Shown here in pieces: positions 48,193 through 60,776 of a stretch of 64,000 nucleotides of DNA. The number at the start of each line of letters is the position of its first letter. The stretch's first letter is position 1. The DNA is from Codonopsis lanceolata. Taxonomy: Eukaryota; Streptophyta; Magnoliopsida; Asterales; Campanulaceae. The stretch spans positions 161,044,437 through 161,108,436 of the forward strand of contig CM028379.1 in NCBI GenBank assembly GCA_013146195.2, given 5' to 3'. The notes beneath the pieces were generated by a model. That model did not search any database, had not been told where the DNA came from, and saw nothing but the letters and a program-made list of their open reading frames with translations. Both the position numbers and the translations under genes were made by a program.

Positions 48193-48494
48193 GGTCCAGA
48201 ATTGAAGGTAAAACACACACAAGGCAAACCCAACTTGAAGAAGTCTAAGAAAGAGTACTAAGGATCATTAATCAATGATAAAAGGACTCTCATAGACTTA
48301 TCTAAGTCTCCAAAATATCCAAACACGAATCAAAGTAAGCAAAACGAGAGCATGCAATGCATAGGAGTTGCATACGGCAAGTTTAGACTCAACCAAGAAA
48401 CGCAACCAAATCAAACATGTTAAGCATATAACTAGCACGTTATGGAAGCATTAAAAACATATATAACAAGTAGGGTTTGGGTTCTCACACAATC

Positions 48495-48960
48495 ACTCAA
48501 TGGGTTTCAAGCGTTGCACCGATTAACTTTGATTCTAGTCCACGTGAATAATTACAAATGTCTCTTGCAGCGACATGAAGACGGAGTTGATGAATTTGAA
48601 CCACTAGTGGTTCTTCGCCCGTGTAATTGAACAAGAAGGTCTTTGAGTCTTTTTTCTAGCCCTAGGGACTCGACTGAAAATTTTAATACAAGTTAGGTTT
48701 GAAAAAATTTCATTTTAGCCCTTCCTTAAATCATGTGTGAGGCACATGGCAACTTAAAAGTAATTTTTTAGCGGCATCCATCAAAAGACCTATAGTTGTG
48801 AAGATTTAATGCTCGTAGGACCCAAATTTGACGAAGCTATGAATATTTAGACATTGATTTTTGTCTTTAAATTAACAACTCTCGTAAATAAGCAACTAAA
48901 ACAACATTTAAAGCATGCGAGTAAATACCATGTTAAAACGAATCATGCTTATAATTGTCG
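48495..48960. mobile_element. Right end of second MULE copy and its flank
   Basis: It matches 38660-39230, including the right inverted repeat (CCACTAGTGGTTCTTCGCCC onward) and the sequence after it. With 43085-43668 it forms one MULE part split by the LTR insertion. The left inverted repeat is missing. Confidence 0.8.
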
Positions 48961-49135
48961 TTAGGGCAATACGTCACTTATTAGCTATACAATTTTTATT
49001 TTTTTGCCTTGTTCGATAACTGTCGTATAGACATGTCAATTACAACTCGGAAGCCGTTAATCCACCCAACTCAACCTGGAAATTATCCAACTCAATGTAA
49101 CCCGTTAATTTTTTTTGTTCGAAACGGGTAATTAC

Positions 49136-49976
49136 TAGGGGTGAGCTTGGTCCGGTTCGGTCCACTTTTTTGGAAAAATTGAGAGAACCAGGACCAGACC
49201 AATAGTCCGGTTCTTAAAAAATATAGAACCAGGACCAACCCAATATGTCTGAGAACCAATACATTGGTCCGGTGCAGAACCAATTGAAGACGTACGAGAA
49301 CCAGGACCAGACCAATTCGATGCGTATCTTTGATCAAGAGGATAACTAGATTTTCTAAAAAACAATGATCAATAATCAAATCATGTTCTTCCTTCATACA
49401 ACATTTTGTTGGGTTCGTTGTTCTTGTGAAAATAAACTAAAGGTAAAAAATCATTACTTCCAAATTAATAAAGAGAAATGAAAAAGATAGTTGGAAGGAA
49501 ATTTATTGCAAGTCATCTTCCTCTCCGATCCCCTTATGGTTAATTTAATTAATTTACAGGTAACAATCCTTCAAACTAATAATGTTTGTAATCACAAAAA
49601 GAGACAGGAAATTAATTAATAAGGAAGAACAATGTTTTCCCTCCTATTTTCTCTTTAATCAAATAAGGAACCTTGGTTGAATATTGAATCAAATTATTAT
49701 ATATTTTCTTTAGGTTGTAAGTTGTATCCCTTTTATTATCTTCTTATCAATTTATTTATACTATATTAGTATATTATATATAATAAAATAATAATAAATG
49801 CACATTGGTCCGGTTCTGCGTTTTTGGTTTCTGGAACCGGGGACCGACCCAATTGTCCGGTTCTGTAAAAATTCAGATCCAGGACCAATCCAAAGTATTG
49901 GTTCGGTCCATTTTTGACTGGTCTGGTCCGGTTCCATTGGTTCGGTCCGGTTCCAGAAAACTTCTGCTCACCCCTA
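49136..49976. mobile_element. Non-autonomous hAT element, 841 bp, 8-bp TSD
   Basis: The ends TAGGGGTGAGC and GCTCACCCCTA are perfect inverted repeats. GTAATTAC occurs on both sides (49128-49135 and 49977-49984), an exact 8-bp target duplication typical of hAT elements. Inside are many GGTCCGGTTC/GAACCAGGACC words forming long imperfect inverted arms. No transposase. Confidence 0.93.
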
Positions 49977-49984
49977 GTAATTAC

Positions 49985-51066
49985 ATGTTTCCAACCAAAA
50001 ATATTGACGGACCGGGTTAAAGTGAGTCGCGCCCATTGCCCATTTTGACACAATAGTTTTTACTATATAAATGTATGTATGTTTTAGGGAAATGTTGGGC
50101 TAAGACAGGTCGGCCCGTTATAACTCGACATATTTATATTCATTTGATAAACAGGTTTTAATAGGTTTCAACCTGTTATCCGTCCCATTACACCCAATTT
50201 TCAGGCTATCATGTATGAATTGAATATTGGCATACTCAAGCCGATTCAAAATTTATCAGAAAATAATTTGATTTGAAAGTAAAATAATTGAAAGATAAGT
50301 AGATAACCCAATCCAAAATTAAATAAACAGAAGTAGAGAAATAATGTCCTTGACATGACATCAAATAAACAAAATTCAAAACAATCCAAAATATTCATAG
50401 AAAACAATTCGAAAACGAAACTTAAGATGTCCCTTATCGCAACCTCTTCCAAAGCACCCACTGCTAGCAAGTCAACCTGCAAGGAAGATGAAAGGACTCA
50501 AATAAGCAACCTAAATAATAAATAAAAAGGACACAATCAAATGACTATATTTTTAACTTTTGGGCGGAAAGCCGTCATGTGTCATTCACATATATTTTTG
50601 TTGGGTTGTTTTCGTACTTGACATGTGTCTTTAAAATTCATGTGATTGACATGTTTTTCATGATGGATGAAAATTAGGCATGTCTATCCAGTTCCAAAAA
50701 CCAGATGGAACCAACCTAAACAGGCATAAACTGAAACTAGACAAAACAGAATCATCCTCAAACCGAAACCACTTCATTTCAATTTGGGGGTTGGAGGTTT
50801 ACACAACTGAAATCGACCTTTTTGAATCGTCGAACACCTCTAATGAAAACACTCTTGATAATCAAAACTTAAAAAACAAAAACAACTCGAAAACGTACAT
50901 GAATGGCAAATGATGACTTTTTACTCAAAAACCAACGAAACCCCCCCCCCTCCCTTTTAACCTTCAATTGTAACAAAAATGTGACCTTAGACCTCAATGT
51001 ACAAAAATTGAAGTCACAAACCCTCAAGTGCGATGGTAAGCTACATCTAGACGAGGTAGATCACTA
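49985..51066. other. Intergenic stretch without recognised gene
   Basis: AT-rich sequence with a C10 run at 50941. The hAT element lies between two halves of text rich in GGGTTA/AACCCG words (49030-49130 and 49985-50210), which may be an older inserted element. Nothing else is supported. It has no counterpart before MADS copy A. Confidence 0.5.
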
Positions 51067-51299
51067 CATCTAGGTTCGGTGAAGTGCAATCCTGCAATTA
51101 ACCCTTTCAAAAGTAAGACACAAAAAAAAACCCTATATATGAATAATAGACGGGTAGATCACTACATCTTGGAAATATTATGACTTACCAACAATGGAAG
51201 AACACATAAAAAAATATACTTATTTAAATAGACTATACATGCAGGATATATAGGTAGCTAGGCATATAGGATCTTAGGTATTACCAGAAAAAAAACTCC

Positions 51300-51883
51300 T
51301 CAAAGCTTCAACCAATCATGGGGAATGGGAGAGCCTGTAACATCTTTCATCACCTCCATTCTTGAGTGACCAACATTTTGGTCATAGCTTGAGGATGCCA
51401 CTGAATGTGGTTCATTAGAAGGTTGAGTCAAAAATTTCTTAAGCATCTCCAACCTCTCCTTTAGCTGTTCAAGCTCCTCAAGGCTTAGCGTTGACAAATA
51501 CTCAGAAAAATTCACATCAGGAATCAGTTGGGACTTACGCTTTTCCTCTTCTACATGTTCTTTAAGATCATTGAGTCTTTGATTCAGTTTCTGTTGATGT
51601 GCCTCATGGATGGATCTGATATAGCTAGTTGAAATAGTTTCCTCGGGTTGATTAACGCCAAGAAATGCATTTATGACAGATTCAACACAAGGACTACCAA
51701 AGAGAATGCCTTGCGTCAGGGAGAAGACAACCATGGCTATTTGAGCGCCACATAACGTTGAGAGCTCACTAGCCTTCTTAAAAAGGCCTTGACGGACGCT
51801 TGGAGAAGGTGATGTTTCGGCGCTTCATCTTCTCTCTTCTTTATCTCAATCTTCTTACGACCATGACTTTTGTTTCCTGCCAT
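51300..51883 (-). pseudogene. AGL62-like MADS-box pseudogene (second copy)
   Basis: It aligns end to end with 39524-40111. The ATG at 51883 and first codons (MAGNKSHGRKKIEIKKRED) remain, then a 2-bp deletion (GTTTCGGCGC against GTTTCGAGCAGC) and a 1-bp insertion (near 51790) disrupt the MADS domain, with further small deletions near 51715 and 51700. The rest of the C-terminal coiled-coil frame (51300-51734) is open and nearly unchanged, so the loss is recent. No functional DNA-binding domain can be made. Confidence 0.9.
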
Positions 51884-53582
51884 AACGAGCTAGCGAAAGA
51901 GAGAGAGAGAAAGAGAAAGCTGATCGAGAAATCTATAGAGGAGAGATTTAATGAGTATGTGAATGGGGGAGAATTCATCCATAGATTTTATATCAGTCTA
52001 CTAGAAGCCTACTTATTAACATTCCAAAAAATATAATCCCAACTTTTGCAAATGGTGTAACAAATGATATTACGAGATATTGTTTGTATTATTCCTATAA
52101 GCTTTAGTGTTGTTGTTGTTGTTGTTGTTGGATGGTACGTTGTAACATAAATATCGATGTTTAATTGTTGTTAAATTGGTGATTACTTGAAATGTCCATT
52201 AAAATATAAAGATTTGAGTAAATTTGATTTAATGGTATAAATGTCAAAGTTTATATAAATACCTTTGATCTGACGGATAAGTTTAATCTTGTGATAATAC
52301 ACTCCTACTTCTTTTCAATAATTAATACGGGGCAATTTTACTTTACTTTCTGTTACAACGGCAAAATGGTTTAATTATAAAATGCACCAAATTGACTAAA
52401 CTATGGCCTTATTACACGATTGTCCCTCAACTCCCTTATCGTGTTTAAAGTAGCCTTACTTTCATTATTTTGTATCTAGCTAGTCCATTCACTTAATATC
52501 TTCGTTTCCGTTGTTATCTCCACATCCACTCCATAACTTGTAGGATAGATTCTCTCTTTTTCTCTTACACACACACACACACACTTTCTCTCTTATATAT
52601 ACACACACACAAAAACCAAGCTTCTTGTTGCATATTCATAACAAGCTGCACACATGCAATAATAATAGCAAAGATGAAAATAAACAAATGCATTTGATTG
52701 TTTTTCAACATTGGCTATTTTTTTCTACATCAAATTCCACTCACGTGTTTGTATCTTCTTCCATCCCCAATCTTGGCATCAAGCATGCCCAAGTCATCTT
52801 CATATACATCACTTTTGTAATCAAACTCAATCCTTAATTTCATCAACACCCGTCGCGATCATTGCACTATCTTTGTCATCCTCGGTCATGCTAAATAAGA
52901 ACCTCGACTCTCCCCCAATTTATTTCCCTATTCCTAATACATTTTAAACCCACCACTCGGCCTAATCTAAACTCATAATATATGTGAAACTAAACTGGAG
53001 ATGAGAGAACTCAAGTAGTCATTTTTGTGAAATTTCGAGCATTCTCACCAACCGCTTGTTTCTAGCTAAATCCACAAAAAAATTTATCATTTCGAGAAAG
53101 TACTAATAAAAAATCAAATACATGATAAAAAACCGTAATGAATGATTTCTTGACAAAATTACCCTTGGGAAAGAGCACGTTAATGGCACTTGTCATAAAT
53201 CATAACGGAGAGATTACACAATGAAATGAGCAAAACGTGATAACAAAAGTATAGGGCATTTTAAAAGTGTTAAGGGAGTGAAAGGGTAAATTATAACAAT
53301 GACATAATACAAGGATGTATGTTGTGTGCTTTAAATTAAAACAATGATTTTATCTAGCCTCATTAATATTTGGTTGGAAATAATGACAATGACAACGTTT
53401 TATTTGTTGTAACCACTGTCCCCCAAATAAATAGTCATATTTTCCTTATTGGTTTGTTTGAAAGAGCGACCTATATATTTTGAAATTTAAGCTCTAAATA
53501 TTTAATGTTTTCAACAACAAAAAAAGAGTCAAAAAGATGATATGCATTTATGCGTTGTACAAAAAAAAGATGTAAAATTAAC

Positions 53583-53583
<1 letters not shown>

Positions 53584-53637
<54 letters not shown>

Positions 53638-53652
53638 TGTGTGTGTGTGTGT
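53584..53652. repeat. (AT)n-(GT)n compound microsatellite
   Basis: An AT run, then two GT runs broken by a single AT. The paralogous site at 41814 is shorter. Confidence 0.95.
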
Positions 53653-54120
53653 ACATGTGTATGAAAGTCGAGATATACTAAAACTAAGTTTGATTTTCAA
53701 AATAAGATTATTTTTGGACAATGGTGGTAATATTTCATAATATAGGTTCATCTGGTATTAGATTTATGAGATATCAAAAAGGATTTTGAGGATATATATC
53801 TTTGACCGAAACACATTGAAGGCTTTTCTTTCAATGATGCTAAACGGCACACCCCAAAGTGCTAAATGTCGCACCACTTAAAAAGATAGATTACTTTAGT
53901 GTCTTTCTTCCTAATGTAAATAAAATTAATACAATTACACAAACCATTTAACAAAAAAATTATTTTATCTCTTCGGATTCTCTCACCAGCCAAGAAGCAG
54001 GAAAAAAAAAAGGATTATTTTTTTTAAGGTTGTTGGTTCGTGGTGACTCTTTTCCATTAGGGGCGCTAGCCCTGGGAGCTATCATGCATGCTTCAATGGC
54101 CTCACTCACTCAGCGGCTCA

Positions 54121-54528
54121 TATGCATTTTGCCAATTTTTTAGGGCAAAACACGTAGGTGGCTTTCGTTAAGGAGAGCTGATGGTGGGTCGTCAAACCTC
54201 CAAATATAATTGTTCCTACTTTCAAATACTAGTATAAGGCAAGCAGACTCGAATCCATAGGGAACGAGAATTAACTTCTTTTGAGTGATTGACAAGAATT
54301 TTTTTTTAAAAAAGATGGGATTTTTGGATTAATTTATCTTACAACTAAATTTCTATGCTTAACTAATTTAACAGGATAAATTATAATAAAAGAAATAAAA
54401 CAAGAACAAGTGCAAAACGAGTAAATAAATAAAGGAAATAACCACACAAGAAAACTCTGATTCAAGGGTCGAGATATTCAATTTCGTTATCGATTATAGG
54501 CTAAAAATATATTTATTCTTGCAATTCA
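54121..54528. other. 408-bp segment present only in unit B
   Basis: TCA at both edges and its lack in unit A (join at 42291-42298) indicate a microhomology deletion in A. The text CAGACTCGAATCCATAGGGA resembles LTR-region text of gypsy-type elements, so this is probably an older retrotransposon piece. Confidence 0.6.
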
Positions 54529-55069
54529 AGTATTCAACCAAAAACTTGTTAGGATAGTCGTAATAATTCTTGTTTTTTCCTAATTTAATTGACCAAACCT
54601 CCAGCATCCGATCAAAACTTATCATTAATCAACTGGGCACGATAGCGTTCCATATCAATTAAAAATAACATTACGCACTTTAAAAACGGTTGAAACTAAT
54701 TATGATAATCGAGATAGCTACAATTACTAAAGCTATAGTCTTATAAATTCATATAGGCTAAATCTATATATATATTTAAAGTTGGTGAGGAGCACTATGG
54801 TTGTGCCACCTCACCCACTTTAGATAAATATTGATTCTTAGGCATCTATGTAAGACTTTTTATCTTCCAACCATTACCTATTAATAATACCTATTAATAT
54901 TCAATATGATAAGGGGTATTATCATATAACTTATATATAATAATAGATATAACTTCTTCTATTGTCAATAGTAGAAGACGTATATTTAAAAAAAATTACA
55001 ACTAACATTACTTCTAGCCAATGTGGGATAAAACTATTCAAGGTGAGATATTACTTCTAATGACTCACT

Positions 55070-55640
55070 TTTAACATCATACTTTAACCTTTGATATTTT
55101 ATTCATCCAAAACTTGATTTGGACAAATAAATATATCATTTCGATGTTCTTGCCGAGTAGAACACATTTGCACAATTACTTTTGTCAACAAACAAATGAC
55201 ACGTAAAGAAATTTGTGCCTCAAGTTGCACAATTTCTTTCACTAAAACACTAATTTTTTAATAAGTATTGTACTTTAACTCTTGATATTTTATTCATCCA
55301 AAACTCGATTTTGACAAATAAATATATTATTTCGATGCTCTCACCGAGTATAACACATTTGCGCAATTACCTTCGCCAACAAACAAATGACACATAAAGA
55401 AATTCGTGCCTCAAGTTACACAATTTCTCTCACTAAAATACTAATTTTTTTTAACAAATATTATACTGTAAGTCTTGATATCTTATTATCCAAAACTCGA
55501 TTTGGACAAATAAATATATCATTTTGATGATCTCACCGAGTAGAACGCATTTGCGCAATTACCTTCGTCAACAAACAAATGACACATAAAGAAATTCGTG
55601 CCTCAAGTTGCACAATTTCTTTCACTAAAAACACTAATTT
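55070..55640. repeat. 188-bp repeats in the Helitron (first group, three units)
   Basis: Units carry TTGATATTTTATTCATCCAA, the CGAGTAGAAC block and GCCTCAAGTTGCACAATTTC. They are inverse to those at 36291-36660. Further groups lie at 56450-56760 (about 1.7 units) and 57640-58210 (three units). Confidence 0.9.
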
Positions 55641-58449
55641 TTCAACAATAGAAGAGATGTATCCCACATTGGTTAGAAATTGATGTTGATTTAAAAAATT
55701 CTATTATTAAGTACCAATAGAAGAAATGCATCATACATTGGTTGGAAAGTGATGATGATTTTCAAAGTCACTAAAAAATCAAAAGTTTTTAAAGCTTCCA
55801 CATAGATACTTTAGAATGAAAATTTATTCAAAGGTGGTGAGGTGGCACAACCATAGTGCTCCTCACCAAATTTAAAATATATATATATATGATAAAATAT
55901 TTTTACCATTATTACCAATAGAAGATGTATATCTCACATTGACTAGAAAATGATGTTGAGTTTAAATTATTTTGTATTATTACCAATAAAAGATATGTAT
56001 AACACATTGTTTAAAAAGAAATGTTAGATTTTAATGTCTTTAGACTAAAGACTTTCACTTTTACAAGAGATATATCTCACATGGTTACAAAATATTTAAC
56101 TATTATTACCAATAGAAGAGATGTATTAAACATTGGTTAGAAAATGATGTCTGTATTAAAAATATTATTATTTAACTACTAATTGAAAAGATGTATCATA
56201 AATTTGTTATAAAGTGTTGTTGGTTTTCAAAGTTTTTTTTTGATAAAAGACTTCTACAATTATTATCGATAGAAGATGTATATCTCACATTGGTTAAAAA
56301 ATGATATTGATTTTTAATTATTTTAGATTATGTAAAAGACTTACTATTATTAGCAATAGAAGATATATATACTTTTGGTTTTTCTAGCCATTAGCTAATA
56401 ATAATACATAATAATAATCAATATGATAAAGGGTATTAGTATTAGTATATATAATGTTTTTTCCGAGTAGAACACATTTGCACAATTACTTTTGTCAACA
56501 AACAAATGACACGTAAAGAAATTTGTGCCTCAAGTTGCACAATTCCTTTCACTAAAAATATTAATTTTTTCATAAATATTATACTTTAACTCTTGATATC
56601 TTATTCATCCAAAATCGATTTGGACAAATAAATATATCATTTTGATGTTCTCACTGAGTAGAACGCATTTGCGCAATTACCTTCGTCAACAAACAAATGA
56701 CACGTAAAGAAAATAGTGCCTCAAGTTGCACAAATTCTTTCACTAAAAACACTAATTTTTCAACAATAGAAGAGATGTATCCCACATTGGTTAGAAATTG
56801 ATGTTGGTTTTAAAAATTATATTATTAAGTACCAATAGAAGAAATGCATCATACATTGGTTGGAAAGTGATGTTGATTTTCAAAGTCACTAGAAAACCAA
56901 AAGTTTTTAAAGCTTCCACATGGATACTTTAGAATGAAGATTTATTCAAATGTATATATATATATGATAAAATATTTTTACCATGATTACCAATAGAAGA
57001 TGTATATCTCACATTGGCTAGAAAATGAGGTTGAGTTTCAATTATTTTATATTATTACCAATAAAAGAGATGTATAACACATTGTTTAAAAACAAAATGT
57101 TAGATTTTAAAGTCTTTAGACTAAAGACTTTCACTTTTACAAGAGATATATCTCACATGGTTACAAAATATTCTACTATTATTACCAATAGAAGAGATGT
57201 ATTAAACATTGGTTATAAATTGATGTCTGTATTACAAATACTATTATTAATTACTAATTGAAAAGATGTATCATACATTTGTTATAAAGTGTTGTTGGTT
57301 TTCAAAGTTTTTTGATAAAAGACTTCTACAATTATTACCAATATAAGATGTATATCTCATATTGGTTAAAAAATGATATTAATTTTTAATTATTTTAGAT
57401 TATATAAAAGACTTACTATTATTAGCAATATAAGATATATATACTTTTGGTTTTCTAGCCATTAGCTTATAATAATACATAATAATAATCAATATGATAA
57501 GGGGTATTAGTATTAGTATATATAACTTCTTCTATTGTCAATAGTAGAAGACTTATATTTAAAAACTTTTACAACTAACATTACTTCTAACCGATGTGGG
57601 ATAAAACTCTTCAAGGTTAGATATTACTTCTAATGACTCACTTTTAACATCATACTTTAAGTTTTGATATCTTATTCATCCAAAACTTGATTTGGACAAA
57701 TAGACATATCATTTCGATGTTTTTACCGAGTAGAACAAATTTGCACAATTATTTTTGTCAATAAATAAATGACACGTAAAGAAATTTGTGCCTCAAGTTG
57801 CACAATTTCTTTCACTAAAAACATTAATTTTTTAATAAATATTATACTTTAACTCTTGATATCTTATTCATCCAAAACTCGATTTGGATAAATAAATATA
57901 TCATTTTGATGCTCTCACCGAGTAGAACACATTTGCGCAATTACTTTCACCAACAAACAAATGACACGTAAAGAAATTCGTACCTCAAGTTGCACAATTT
58001 CTCTCACTAAAACACTAATTTTGTTAACAAGTATTATACTTTTAAGTCTTGATATCTTTTTATCCAAAACTCGATTTTGACAAATAAATATATCATTTTG
58101 ATGCTTTCACCGAGTAGAACACATTTGCACAATTACTTTCGTCAACAAACAAATGGCACGTAAAGAAATTTGTGCCTCAAGTTACACAATTTCTTTCACT
58201 AAAAACACTAATTTTTCAACAATAGAAGAGATGTATCCCACATTGGTTAGAAATTGATGTTGGTTTAAAAAATTCTATTATTAAGTACCAATAGAAGAAG
58301 TACATCATACATTGTTTGGAAAGTGATGTTGATTTTCAAAGTACATCATACATAGAAAACCAAAAGTTTTTAAAGCTTCCACATGGATGTTTTAGAATGA
58401 AGATTTATCCATAGGTGGTGAGGTGGCACAACCATAGTGCTCCTCACCA

Positions 58450-58452
<3 letters not shown>

Positions 58453-58504
<52 letters not shown>
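58453..58504. repeat. (TA)n microsatellite
   Basis: About 25 TA units at the inner, inverse copy of the Helitron 5' end. Confidence 0.95.
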
Positions 58505-58507
<3 letters not shown>

Positions 58508-60688
58508 ATAAAAGATTTTTACCATTATTACTAATAGAAAATGTATATCTCACATTGGCCAGAAAATGATGTTGAGTTTTAATTCTTTTATATTATTACC
58601 AATAAAAGAGATGTATAACACATTGTTTAAAAAGAAAATGTTAGATTTTAAAGTCTTTAGACTACAAATTTTCATTTTTACAAGAGATGTATCTCACATG
58701 GTTACAAAATATTTTACTATTATTACCAATAAAAGAGATGTATCACACATTGGTTAGAAATTGATGTTTGTATTAAAAATATTATTATCAATTACTAATT
58801 GAAAAGATGTAACATACATTTGTTATAAAGTGATGTCGGTTTTCAAAGTTTTTTGATAAAAGACTTCTACCATTATTACCAATAGAAGATGTATATCTCA
58901 CATTGGTTAAAAAATGATGTTGATTTTTAATTATTTTAGATTATATAAAAGACTTACTATTATTAGCAATAGAAGATATATGTCACACATTTGTTATAAA
59001 TTGATGTTGGTTTTAAATTACTATTATTACCAATAAAAGAGATAAATCTTACATTGGTTAAAAAGTGATGTTGATTTTAAAAGTGTTTAAATAAAAAGAC
59101 TTCTACTTTTATCATTAATAAAAGAGAAGATAATAGAATAGATATATCTCATTATATAGAAAGAGATGTTGTTTTTAGATATTTTTTTAGATAAAAAACT
59201 TCTACTATTATTACCAAATGATGAGATGTATTACACATTGGTTAGAGAGTTTTGTAGGTATTAAAAGTCTTTTTATAAAAGACTTAATACCAATAGAAAA
59301 AATATATATTTCATATTGGTTAGGAAAATGATATTGGTTTAAAATGTTTTTAGATAATGTATATCGCATTGATTACAAAGAGATCCACATTATTTAGAAA
59401 CATATATTGGTTATAAAATTTATAGATAAACGAATTTTTATGTTATTATCAATACAAGAGATGTATCACACATTGTTTACAAAGAGATGTTGGTTTCAAA
59501 ACTATTTAAGATAAAATAATACTACTATTATTATTTTTATGTTATAACCAATAGAAAAGATGTATCCCACATTATTTAGAAAGAGATGTTGATTTCAAAA
59601 GTTTTTATATAAAAGACTATTATTATTAATATAGAAGAATGCATCTCACATTTGTTAGAAATTAATTTTGGTTTTAAAAATACTATTATTACCAATAGAA
59701 AAGATGTATACCACATGATTAGAAAGAGATGTTTATTTATAAAAAGATGTTTGTTTTAAAAGTCTTTAGATAAAAGTTTTAAACTTTTATTACCAATAGA
59801 AATAGAAAAGAAGTATCTCACATTGTTAGAATACTACTACTATTATTATTTTTATGTTATAACCAATAGAAGAGATGTATCCCACATTATTTAGAAAAAG
59901 ATGTTGATTTCAAAAGTTTTTATATAAAAGACAATTATTATTACTATAGAAGAATGCATCTTACATTTGTTAGAAATTAATGTTGGTTTTAAAAATACTA
60001 TTATTACCAATAGAAAAGATGTATACCACATGGTTAGAAATAGATGTTTGTTTAGAAAAAGATGTTTGTTTTAAAAGTATTTAGATAAAAGTCTTAAACT
60101 TTTATTACCAATAGATTGAAATAGAAAAGAAGTATCTCACATTGGTTACAAAGAAATGTATTTCACATTATTTATAAATGAGTATTGGTTATAAAAGTCA
60201 TTAGATAAAGATATATTTTGTTATTACCAATAGAAAATATGTATCCACATTGTTTAGAAATGAATGTTGGTTAAAAAGTCTTTTATCTACTGCTATTATT
60301 ACTAATAGAAAATATGTATACCATATGGTTAAAATGTGGTGTTGATTTTAAAGTCTTTAGATAAAAGACTTAAACTTTCATTACCAATAAAAATATAAAA
60401 TAAATATTTCACATTGTTTAAAAATGAATTATGATTTTAAAAGTTTTTAACAAAATGGCTTCTAATATTATTATCAAGTTAAATGTTAATTTTAAAAGTT
60501 TTTAGATAAAAAAAAATTATTATTATTATTAATACAAAATATGTATCTCACGTTAGCTAGAAACTTATATCAATTTTAAAAGTATTTAGGTAAAAAATCG
60601 TTTAATATTAGTAACAATAGAAAAAAGTATATATAAACATGGAAGAGATTAATAATCTAATTATAATGTCTAAAAACTATATTATTAT

Positions 60689-60693
<5 letters not shown>

Positions 60694-60736
<43 letters not shown>
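60694..60736. repeat. (TA)n microsatellite before the Helitron 3' end
   Basis: About 21 TA units directly before the CCCACATTG and terminal hairpin. Confidence 0.95.
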
Positions 60737-60739
<3 letters not shown>

Positions 60740-60776
60740 ACATTGTACCCGTGCAGAGCACGGGCTAAATAACTAG

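Larger units (their letters stand above)
43669..48489 (+). mobile_element. Solo LTR-type insertion with 5-bp TSD, itself holding a LINE
   Basis: It starts TGTGACGACCCAACCCGGAC and ends GGGTTTGGGTTCTCACA, giving TG...CA ends with TGTGA/TCACA symmetry. Flanks CCATC (43664-43668) and CAATC (48490-48494) are the target duplication. The first MULE copy shows the empty site at 38650-38670 (TTCCCATCATTCAATGGG). Without the LINE the element is about 2.6 kb, with no gag, pol, PBS or second LTR, so a solo LTR is the simplest reading. Confidence 0.8.
51067..54762. repeat. Tandem unit copy B, left part
   Basis: It matches 39290-42539 in order and orientation, with the extra 408 bp at 54121-54528. It continues after the Helitron at 60777. 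Confidence 0.85.
54763..60776 (+). mobile_element. Helitron, non-autonomous, 6014 bp, complete ends
   Basis: The 5' end is TCTATATATATATTTAAAG. The 3' end has the hairpin CCCGTGC-AGA-GCACGGG (60748-60764), eight bases, then CTAG (60773-60776). It sits between A and T with no target duplication. Unit A has the uninterrupted site (GGCTAAATTAACTATAAT at 42531-42548), which fixes both ends to the base. Inside are minisatellite units (ATAGAAGAGATGTATCCCAC ATTGG type, 65-90 bp), 188-bp repeats and inverse copies of the 5' end at 55800-55890 and 58370-58505. No Rep/helicase frame is present. Confidence 0.95.
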
